A stretch of DNA of 20,407 nucleotides from Rhodobacterales bacterium UBA7416 (GTDB lineage: Bacteria > Pseudomonadota > Alphaproteobacteria > Rhodobacterales > Rhodobacteraceae). Under the pieces are notes generated by a model. The model was not told the origin of the DNA. It saw nothing but the letters and a program-made list of their open reading frames with translations, and ran no database searches. Location: the NCBI GenBank assembly GCA_002469545.1, contig DKMK01000057.1, positions 1 to 20,407 of the forward strand, in the 5' to 3' direction. Shown here piece by piece: positions 14,936 through 20,407 of the stretch (position 1 is the stretch's first letter; each line of letters starts with the position of its first letter). The translations under genes and the position numbers were made by a program.

Positions 14936-15868
14936 ATGGCACTCTTTCGGGGTAATTTGAAATATTCGGATGTGACAGCAAAAGCGGATTTTTTGAACCG
15001 CCGTCAGATCATTGCAGGAACCGCAGGCTTAGGCATGGCACCATTTCTGGGTGGCGCCGCACAGGCCGCCGCTTTGGAATTTACAAAAACAGATTATTCT
15101 GTGGATGAAGATGTCACGCCAAAAGAGGCGGCAACCAGTTACAATAACTATTACGAGTTTGGCACAGACAAGGGTGACCCCTTTAAGAATGCACATCAGA
15201 TGAAAACAGACCCATGGTCTGTGGAAATTGGTGGCTTGGTCGATAACCCCGGTAATTACGGCTTGGACGATTTGTTGTCAGGTATCGCACTCGAAGAACG
15301 CATTTATCGTTTCCGCTGTGTCGAAGCTTGGTCAATGGTTGTGCCGTGGATTGGATTCTCGCTGTCAGAAATATTGAACAAAGCAGGCGTTCAGTCGGGC
15401 GGTAAATATGTAGCGTTTGAAACATTAAACCGCCCCAAAGAAATGCCCGGTATCGGCTGGAACCCACGTTTCCCTTGGCCATACGTCGAAGGTTTGCGCA
15501 TGGACGAAGCAATGCATCCGCTCTCGATGATTGCAACTGGTATGTATGGCGAAAGCCTCCCAAATCAAAACGGCGCACCTCTGCGTTTGGTTGTGCCATG
15601 GAAGTATGGATTTAAGTCAATCAAATCGATTGTGAAAATTACGGTAACAGAAGAAGAACCACCAACGACATGGAACAATTTAGCTGCGAATGAATATGGT
15701 TTCTATTCGAATGTGAACCCCGATGTGGATCACCCACGTTGGAGCCAAGCACGCGAACGCGTAATCGGTGGCGGATTGTTCGGTAAACGCGATACGCCAA
15801 TGTTCAATGGATACGGCGAAGATGTTGCCAGCTTGTATGCTGGCATGGATCTTAAGAAAAATTTCTAG
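14936..15868 (+). CDS. msrP: Protein-methionine-sulfoxide reductase catalytic subunit MsrP (YedY)
   Basis: A periplasmic molybdopterin enzyme that reduces methionine sulfoxide in envelope proteins. The ATG at 14936 gives a 310-residue protein whose N-terminus (KYSDVTAKADFLNRRQIIAG) aligns with the E. coli protein; an ATG at 14921 would add five residues. A twin-arginine motif (NRRQ, 22-24) and hydrophobic stretch ending GGAAQAA mark Tat export of the folded molybdoprotein. Cys128 in RFRCVEAWSMVVPW is the molybdenum ligand. The sulfite-oxidase fold continues with FETLNRPKEMPG, and GAPLRLVVPWKYGFKSIKSI near 221-240. A secreted msrA follows after 9 bases, probably in the same transcript. Its electron donor MsrQ is encoded about 2.1 kb downstream rather than adjacent. 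Confidence 0.95.
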   Translation: MALFRGNLKYSDVTAKADFLNRRQIIAGTAGLGMAPFLGGAAQAAALEFTKTDYSVDEDVTPKEAATSYNNYYEFGTDKGDPFKNAHQMKTDPWSVEIGGLVDNPGNYGLDDLLSGIALEERIYRFRCVEAWSMVVPWIGFSLSEILNKAGVQSGGKYVAFETLNRPKEMPGIGWNPRFPWPYVEGLRMDEAMHPLSMIATGMYGESLPNQNGAPLRLVVPWKYGFKSIKSIVKITVTEEEPPTTWNNLAANEYGFYSNVNPDVDHPRWSQARERVIGGGLFGKRDTPMFNGYGEDVASLYAGMDLKKNF

Positions 15869-15877
15869 GGGATTGAT

Positions 15878-16501
15878 ATGTTAAAGACGATAATGACAGC
15901 GGCGATGCTGATCGCCGCACCAATGACTGCACAAGCAGAAGATATCAAAAAGGCTGTTTTTGCAGGCGGTTGTTTTTGGTGCGTTGAATCAGATTTCGAA
16001 CATCTCGACGGAGTCAAAGAGGCCGTCTCTGGATTTTCAGGTGGCACAACGCGCAAACCCACATACAAATCTCACGGTGATCACATCGAAGCTGTCGAAA
16101 TCACTTATGATGCGGACAAGGTTGACTATGCCACTCTGGTGGACACCTTGTTGCGCTCGATTGATGTAACGGATGCAGGCGGTCAATTCTGTGATCGCGG
16201 ACATACTTATACCAGCGGTATTTTCGCAAATGGCGCAGAGGCAAAAATCGCACGCGATATCATTGCGAAACACAACGCCAGCGGCAAACTCCCAAGCGCG
16301 ATCGTAACGCCCATCTTGCCCGTGGCTAAATTCTACAAAGTCGATGGCTATCACCAAGATTATTACAAAAGTACGAAAGTCGTGCTGACACGCCGTGGCC
16401 CGATGACCAAGGCAAAAGCCTATAAATTTTACCGCAAAGGTTGTGGCCGCGATGCACGTGTGAAAAAACTGTGGGGTGCACAGGCTTATTCATCGTCATA
16501 A
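15878..16501 (+). CDS. msrA: Secreted peptide-methionine (S)-S-oxide reductase MsrA
   Basis: A 207-residue MsrA. A signal peptide (TIMTAAMLIAAPMTAQA, cleavage after residue 20) places it in the periplasm. The catalytic GCFWC motif holds Cys32 and Cys35, followed by VSGFSGG (50-56) and the substrate-pocket region FYKVDGYHQDYY (152-163). Cys105 and Cys189 (KGCGRD) are candidate resolving cysteines. The signal numbering matters: Cys32 is residue 12 of the mature protein. AGGGGAT overlapping the msrP stop is its ribosome binding site. Together MsrP and this MsrA give two chemically different repair routes for envelope proteins: a molybdenum enzyme using MsrQ electrons and a thiol enzyme. The periplasmic reductant for MsrA is not encoded here. 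A good terminator follows. Confidence 0.95.
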   Translation: MLKTIMTAAMLIAAPMTAQAEDIKKAVFAGGCFWCVESDFEHLDGVKEAVSGFSGGTTRKPTYKSHGDHIEAVEITYDADKVDYATLVDTLLRSIDVTDAGGQFCDRGHTYTSGIFANGAEAKIARDIIAKHNASGKLPSAIVTPILPVAKFYKVDGYHQDYYKSTKVVLTRRGPMTKAKAYKFYRKGCGRDARVKKLWGAQAYSSS

Positions 16502-16530
16502 GCCCTCACCAGACAACAATTGAAAATTAC

Positions 16531-16568
16531 AGGCGCGATTTGCAAAAGCAGGTCGCGCCTTTGCTTTT
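16531..16568 (+). terminator. Rho-independent terminator after msrA
   Basis: A perfect 8-bp stem AGGCGCGA (16531-16538) / TCGCGCCT (16553-16560) with a 14-base loop is followed by TTGCTTTT. It lies 29 bases after the msrA stop and ends the msrP-msrA unit, separating it from the next gene. Confidence 0.75.
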
Positions 16569-16609
16569 ACGCTTTGACCAATCATCAACTTGCGTCTTAG
16601 GGTGGCTAG

Positions 16610-17878
16610 ATGATGAACTCTATTCCATATTGGTGGCGCCATGCCCCACCCACACCAGGCAAACAACAAAACGTCCAATCAAACTGTGATGTTGTGATCG
16701 TCGGCGCTGGGCTGACGGGTCTGTCGGCTGCAATTGTTTTGGCACGCGCGGGTAAATCCGTACAAGTGTTTGATCGCGGCATCGCAGGTGCGGGTGCATC
16801 CACGCAAAATGGCGGCATCCTAAGCGGAAATCTACGAATGGGTCTAACCGCATCCATGGCGGCATATGGGCCAGATCGCGGATTGGCGATGTACAAAGAA
16901 GCGATTGATGCACGACGTGCCTTTCGCGATTTTGTAAATGCCGAAGGTATCAAATGCGATCTACAATATAATGGCCGCTTTACCGGTGCGATGACACCGC
17001 GTGATTTTGACGGCATGAAACGTGCCGCCGACGAAGAGAACGAAGCACTGGGCGTCGATGCGCAAATTTTGGAACGCCAAGATCAAAACGCGATGGTCGG
17101 ATCGGATTTATACCATGGTGGCATCGGGCGTGATGATATCGGGTCGATGCATCCTGCCAAATTTTATGCAGGCCTGTTGGCGGTCGCGATAAACGCGGGT
17201 GTGACCGTGCATGACAACACCGCTGTTTTAAATGTGCTTGATCAAAATCACGTGGAAACCCTGCGCGGAAATGTAACCGCTGATCGCGTGATTGTGGCGA
17301 TGAATGGATATGCTGACAACAGCGATGCTTGGCTACGCAAACGCGTGGTGCCAGTGACCAGCCGTATCATCGCCACCGATGAAATCGACACCGATGTTAT
17401 GGCGCGCTTAATGCCACGCATGGGCACATTTGGCGAAGCCCGATATTTGGGGCGTTACTATCGCCCCAGCCCTGACGGCAAACGCATATTGTTGGGCGGG
17501 CGTGATGTGCTGGTGGGGGCAAACCCCGCAGGCGCGGCGCGGCGTCTGGCCGACAATGTCGTTGCGATCTTCCCTGAATTGCGTGGCATCGGTGTGGATA
17601 CACATTGGGCAGGGCAGGTCGCCTATACCCAAGACGAGCTGCCCAGCATTTTTGAACGTGACGGCATTATATATGCTTGCGGATATTGCGGGTCTGGCAC
17701 TGTGTGGGCGCCGTGGTTTGGACGCAAAGCAGCGTATCGTATTTTGGGCGACGAACGCGCGCGGTCTGCGTTTGATTGCAATCCGCCTAAAACCATTCCA
17801 CTTTACAATGGGCGCCCTTGGTTCTTGCCGTTTGCGATTGGATATTACGGTGTGCGTGATTGGATTGCAGGGCGTTAA
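16610..17878 (+). CDS. FAD-dependent amine/amino-acid oxidase (PuuB / DadA-like, DAO family)
   Basis: A 422-residue DAO-family flavoprotein. The start SIPYWWRHAPPTPG is the usual N-terminus of the gamma-glutamylputrescine oxidase-like group, followed by the FAD motif VVIVGAGLTGLSAAIVLARAGKSVQVFDR (28-56), STQNGGILSG (64-73) and the C-terminal FAD loop YACGYCGSGTVWAPWFG. It likely oxidises a secondary amine or a gamma-glutamyl amine with release of an aldehyde and peroxide. AGGGTGG at 16599-16605 is the ribosome binding site; two consecutive ATG codons (16610, 16613) are possible starts and spacing slightly favours the second. It sits between msrA and msrQ with its own terminator upstream, so it looks inserted into the msr locus. 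Substrate unknown. Confidence 0.88.
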   Translation: MMNSIPYWWRHAPPTPGKQQNVQSNCDVVIVGAGLTGLSAAIVLARAGKSVQVFDRGIAGAGASTQNGGILSGNLRMGLTASMAAYGPDRGLAMYKEAIDARRAFRDFVNAEGIKCDLQYNGRFTGAMTPRDFDGMKRAADEENEALGVDAQILERQDQNAMVGSDLYHGGIGRDDIGSMHPAKFYAGLLAVAINAGVTVHDNTAVLNVLDQNHVETLRGNVTADRVIVAMNGYADNSDAWLRKRVVPVTSRIIATDEIDTDVMARLMPRMGTFGEARYLGRYYRPSPDGKRILLGGRDVLVGANPAGAARRLADNVVAIFPELRGIGVDTHWAGQVAYTQDELPSIFERDGIIYACGYCGSGTVWAPWFGRKAAYRILGDERARSAFDCNPPKTIPLYNGRPWFLPFAIGYYGVRDWIAGR

Positions 17879-17932
17879 GGTTGATTTGAAATCTGAAACA
17901 TTTCCCACGCGTATGTCAGGGCAATTGTTTTG

Positions 17933-17945
17933 ATTGTAATACAAT
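17933..17945. promoter_or_regulatory. Palindrome ATTGT-AAT-ACAAT upstream of msrQ
   Basis: A perfect 5+3+5 palindrome 40 bases before the msrQ ATG. It could be a small operator. TTGACC at 17947-17952 directly beside it resembles a -35 element, but no good -10 follows before the gene. Confidence 0.3.
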
Positions 17946-17984
17946 GTTGACCTAGAACGATCCCAACAGAATTTGGGGACTATC

Positions 17985-18608
17985 ATGACCATAGTATCAA
18001 CGATCAATTCCACAACGCGCCGTGTGCCAACATGGGCGTTATATATCGCACTGGCAGTACCTGCGGTTTGGCTGACCTATGCGTTGTTCACAAATCAGCT
18101 GGGTTCTGACCCAATTCGAACATACGAACACGAGATCGGCGAATGGGCGCTAAAGCTGATTATCGCAGGTCTCATGATCACACCTCTACGCGATTGGTTT
18201 AAACTGAACTTGGTCAAGTTCCGCCGCGCCATCGGTTTAATGGCATTCCTTTATGCATTCCTACATCTGGCCGCCTACCTGTGGTTGGACCAAGGCTTCA
18301 TTGTTTCTGAAATTTGGAAAGACATCGTGAAACGCCCTTATATCACCTTTGGCATGGCCTCTGTTTTAATGATGTTGCCCTTGGCACTGACATCCAACAA
18401 TCTGTCCATCCGAAAAATGGGACCAGCAAAATGGAACAAATTGCACAAACTGGTGTATCTGGCAGGTATCGGCGCGGTGATGCATTTCTTGTTGTTGACC
18501 AAAACATGGGAAGTCGAACCAGCGATCTATGCATTGATCCTGTTTGTGTTACTGACGCATCGTGTGATGAAGTTGCGTAAACAACGGATGCGCGGGTTAA
18601 CCGCGTAG
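17985..18608 (+). CDS. msrQ: Heme-binding membrane subunit MsrQ (YedZ)
   Basis: The inner-membrane b-type cytochrome that passes quinone-pool or flavin electrons to MsrP. The ATG at 17985 has GGGGA about 5 bases upstream; the frame extends 4 codons to a TTG. The 207-residue protein has about six membrane segments (for example WALYIALAVPAVWLTYALF and IGLMAFLYAFLHLAAYLW) and the ferric-reductase-like fold. His94, His154 and His167 fall in the positions of the heme ligands known in the E. coli protein. It is not adjacent to msrP, as it would be in most genomes. Its stop overlaps the 3' end of the convergent FMN-binding gene by 12 bases. Confidence 0.93.
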   Translation: MTIVSTINSTTRRVPTWALYIALAVPAVWLTYALFTNQLGSDPIRTYEHEIGEWALKLIIAGLMITPLRDWFKLNLVKFRRAIGLMAFLYAFLHLAAYLWLDQGFIVSEIWKDIVKRPYITFGMASVLMMLPLALTSNNLSIRKMGPAKWNKLHKLVYLAGIGAVMHFLLLTKTWEVEPAIYALILFVLLTHRVMKLRKQRMRGLTA

Positions 18609-19208
18609 CTTCGCCAGCTCAGCCTTCAACGCCTCATTCTCCGCCTGAAGCTTCCCCATCTGTTGACCGATCACATCGCGGATGATGTCTTCAGGATAAA
18701 GCGTTGGAATATATTTCGGACAGTTCCAATCCATCGACACAATATCAATCGTCAATATGCGCTGGGCGGGGGTGTCGCCTGTGTCCAGTTGCGCCACCAA
18801 TTTTGGATCGCTGTCGGTCACGGATTTCAATGTGGCGCGGCCCTGCACCTTTAGGCGTGTATGATTTAGGTAATCCATAAAGAATAATGAAACGCGATCA
18901 TCGGCCATCAGGTTACCCATGGTGATGAACTGCTTGTTGCCTACGTAATCCGCACAGGCCAATTGGCTGGCTCCCAAAACCTGCACAAAACCACGCGCAC
19001 CACCGCGATGCTGGATATAAGGCCACCCTTGGTCATTTAGGCTCGAAATATAAAAACTATCGCGTGCAGTGATGAATGCGATGTCGTCTTCTGACAATTC
19101 CGATTGGGTGCGGTGGACGTAGAACTTTTGGAATTTGTCAAAAGTCCCCTCGGCGCGCTGTAGATCGGCAACCGCACCTTGGAACATCATATCTGCGTAG
19201 TTATCCAT
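18597..19208 (-). CDS. Pyridoxamine 5'-phosphate oxidase-like FMN-binding protein
   Basis: A 203-residue protein of the split-barrel FMN family. The ATG at 19208 is preceded by AAGGTG at a good distance; the frame remains open for 18 codons upstream without homology. ITARDSFYISSLNDQGWPYIQHRGGARGFVQVLG and GNLMADDRVSLFFMDYLNHTRLKVQGRATL form the barrel strands around FMN. The last about 25 residues (QQMGKLQAENEALKAELAKLRG) are a heptad helix likely to form a coiled coil, so it may dimerise or tetramerise through its tail. Family members reduce or bind varied small molecules; the true PNPOx active site is not recognisable, so vitamin B6 synthesis is unlikely. It faces msrQ tail to tail and is divergent from the fatty acid hydroxylase gene. 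Confidence 0.87.
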   Translation of the reverse strand: MDNYADMMFQGAVADLQRAEGTFDKFQKFYVHRTQSELSEDDIAFITARDSFYISSLNDQGWPYIQHRGGARGFVQVLGASQLACADYVGNKQFITMGNLMADDRVSLFFMDYLNHTRLKVQGRATLKSVTDSDPKLVAQLDTGDTPAQRILTIDIVSMDWNCPKYIPTLYPEDIIRDVIGQQMGKLQAENEALKAELAKLRG

Positions 19209-19294
19209 TTTTCGCACCTTTATGTTTTGAGGCAAGTTATCGTGGGATCGTCGTATCTGCAATTCATGTGTTGTTGACGTACCGTTTCATTTCG

Positions 19295-19328
19295 TGAAAT
19301 CGCAGGTCGTTGTTATGGTGCGATTTCA
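19295..19328. promoter_or_regulatory. Inverted repeat TGAAATCGCA-N14-TGCGATTTCA upstream of the hydroxylase gene
   Basis: Perfect 10-bp arms at 19295-19304 and 19319-19328, ending 18 bases before the ATG at 19347. A further overlapping inverted TTTCA (19285-19289) precedes the left arm, and a TTGACG -35-like box lies at 19274-19279. It may be an operator or, if transcribed, a hairpin in the leader. No T-run follows, so it is not a terminator. Confidence 0.45.
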
Positions 19329-19346
19329 AAGCCCAAGGAATGCCTG

Positions 19347-20072
19347 ATGATCCGATTACGTTTAATGCTGTCCCATATATCCATCCAAATCATGGCGATT
19401 GTATTTGTGGTGGGAATTATCTTGTCCTTGTTTACAGCGCCGATTTGGATGTGGCTGTTATTACCCGTTGGGATTGGGGCGCAGATGTTGAATGAATATT
19501 CATTGCATCGTTTCATCTTTCATTTACCGCCACCCGCTCAGCAGTGGAAATTTGATCTGTTATATCGTGCGCATTACGGTCATCACGATTTCCCAACGAA
19601 CCGCGGGCTGTTCTTTGTTCCCGTCTGGGTGGCCGTGCCGATGTTGATTGTGAATTTCAGTCTGATTTACTTGGCGATGTTTTTGATTGCGCCAACCCTT
19701 GCGTTTGAGTTGGCGGTGTTGATTGTGCTCGTTGGTGGGATTGGTACGTTCATGGGGTACGAGTGGTTTCACATGACAGCTCATTTAACCTTACCTAAAA
19801 CGTGGGTTGAACGGCATGTGTCCACGCTACATAACCAGCACCACTTTCGTGATTTTTCAAAATGGTTCCATGTGTCACCTGGGGGGCATGTGATTGATCG
19901 GGTGATGGGGACGGCGATTGATCGCGATGCGTTAAAACAACGACAACGCATTGCATTCATTCGGACGTTGGGGATGCGGCCCGATGATGCGCGCTTGGTT
20001 TCAGCGCGTGTTCGGTTTGCGGATAAGTATGGTCTGACGGATGCAGAGGTTGAGCGTGCGCGTGTAAGCTAG
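19347..20072 (+). CDS. Fatty acid hydroxylase / sterol desaturase family membrane protein
   Basis: A 241-residue integral membrane di-iron enzyme. Hydrophobic segments at about 12-30, 33-48, 92-117 and 118-136 surround histidine clusters: His54 and His59 (YSLHRFIFHLP), HYGHH at 76-80, FHMTAH with His142 and His146, LHNQHH with His162, His165 and His166, then His175 and His181. These are the motifs of the superfamily that hydroxylates or desaturates lipids, carotenoids and sterols. No hopanoid or carotenoid gene lies nearby, so substrate is open; a lipid or carotenoid is likely. AAGGA eight bases before the ATG supports the start. It probably has its own promoter, divergent from the FMN-binding gene. 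Confidence 0.87.
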   Translation: MIRLRLMLSHISIQIMAIVFVVGIILSLFTAPIWMWLLLPVGIGAQMLNEYSLHRFIFHLPPPAQQWKFDLLYRAHYGHHDFPTNRGLFFVPVWVAVPMLIVNFSLIYLAMFLIAPTLAFELAVLIVLVGGIGTFMGYEWFHMTAHLTLPKTWVERHVSTLHNQHHFRDFSKWFHVSPGGHVIDRVMGTAIDRDALKQRQRIAFIRTLGMRPDDARLVSARVRFADKYGLTDAEVERARVS

Positions 20073-20407
20073 ATTTATTGCGAATCTGTTATGATTCTCG
20101 GTGCACGACTCGGTGCACGGCTTGTGCATGGTTTGTGTACGTTGATTCTGGTTTGGTGTGGTTCGAAAGGGTGGTTTTGGGTTCAAGTTGGGCTGAACGG
20201 GGGGGAATCTCGGGTTAATTTGGATGTTGCTGAGCAAAGTGTTGAGGGCGTTGCTGTGGATAAGTCGTATGTCGCGGTGTTGATGTTTGATTTGCGTATG
20301 TTTTGGCAGGATTGCCGGTGGATTGCTTGGGGAAAATATTGGCGAAAGGCCTTATTTATATGGGTTTCTTGCGAGCTTTGTAAAAACATTGTATTTTTAG
20401 AAAAAAA
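20073..20407. other. 335-bp region with no convincing gene
   Basis: No reading frame here has recognisable content. The + strand is rich in G and T and poor in C over about 20141-20300. It contains the tandem repeat at 20097-20141 and a TGTGGATAA 9-mer at 20255-20263 (the reverse complement matches the DnaA-box consensus). No tRNA or strong hairpin is apparent. The window ends in an A-run. Confidence 0.5.
20097..20141. repeat. Decaying 12-bp tandem repeat
   Basis: Four consecutive units: CTCGGTGCACGA, CTCGGTGCACGG, CTTGTGCATGG and TTTGTGTACG. The first two differ only in the last base, the later ones drift. Each early unit contains the palindrome GTGCAC. It lies 25 bases after the hydroxylase stop. 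Confidence 0.6.

Noticed and set aside
16531..16568. The terminator loop (AAAAGCA, 16544-16550) can pair with TGCTTTT (16562-16568), suggesting a pseudoknot.
   Set aside because: Only one base would be left to cross the 8-bp stem, which is too short; the simple hairpin terminator explains the sequence.
20001..20389. Minus-strand open frames at the right end.
   Set aside because: Composition is low-complexity and Thr/Pro/Asn-rich, they overlap the hydroxylase or each other, and no family motif is visible.
1..20407. CRISPR arrays, tRNA or rRNA genes, intact prophage or known defence modules.
   Set aside because: No spaced direct-repeat arrays, cloverleaf-like sequences, rRNA motifs or defence-protein signatures were found on either strand by eye.

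Overview
The window looks like a chromosome segment of a marine alphaproteobacterium, most likely Rhodobacterales (Roseobacter group) with medium GC. This is an inference. It rests on gene types typical of that group: a Rieske oxygenase paired with a dimethylglycine-dehydrogenase-like FAD/GcvT protein, HpbD-like enolases, MsrP/MsrQ and a PuuB-like oxidase. No rRNA or tRNA is present to confirm it.

Left part (about 70-12572): a bidirectional catabolic locus. A MurR/RpiR-type regulator starts at about 5449 on the minus strand. It leads a very tight minus-strand operon: Rieske oxygenase, an Asp/Glu-racemase-fold protein, a sulfotransferase-like protein, an aldehyde dehydrogenase and a carboxymuconolactone-decarboxylase-like protein. 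Divergently, from 5523, runs a plus-strand operon: FAD/GcvT demethylating dehydrogenase, MDR oxidoreductase, two enolase-superfamily enzymes and a class III aminotransferase. Genes in both arms overlap or lie within a few bases of each other. The 73-bp divergent region and the start of the regulator gene hold an inverted repeat (TGTACCA-N14-TGGTACA) around a consensus -35 box, a good candidate operator. The gene set suggests stepwise breakdown of an N-methylated (betaine-type) compound. The combination with a sulfotransferase and an arylmalonate-decarboxylase-like protein does not match a pathway I can name. No transporter and no Rieske reductase lie in the window.

Middle part (12573-14843): a scar. 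The C-terminal end of an IS256-family transposase is joined to an exported alpha/beta hydrolase gene that has lost its C-terminal part. Divergent from the broken hydrolase is an intact AraC-type regulator with an N-terminal membrane domain, preceded by three AGGACAG-type half-sites and an 8-codon leader frame.

Right part (14844-20072): periplasmic methionine sulfoxide repair (msrP, a secreted msrA, and msrQ), interrupted by a terminator and a PuuB-like FAD oxidase gene. Then come a convergent FMN-binding PNPOx-like gene and a fatty acid hydroxylase/sterol desaturase family gene preceded by a 10-bp inverted repeat. The last 335 bases hold no convincing gene. They contain a decaying 12-bp tandem repeat and one DnaA-box-like 9-mer.
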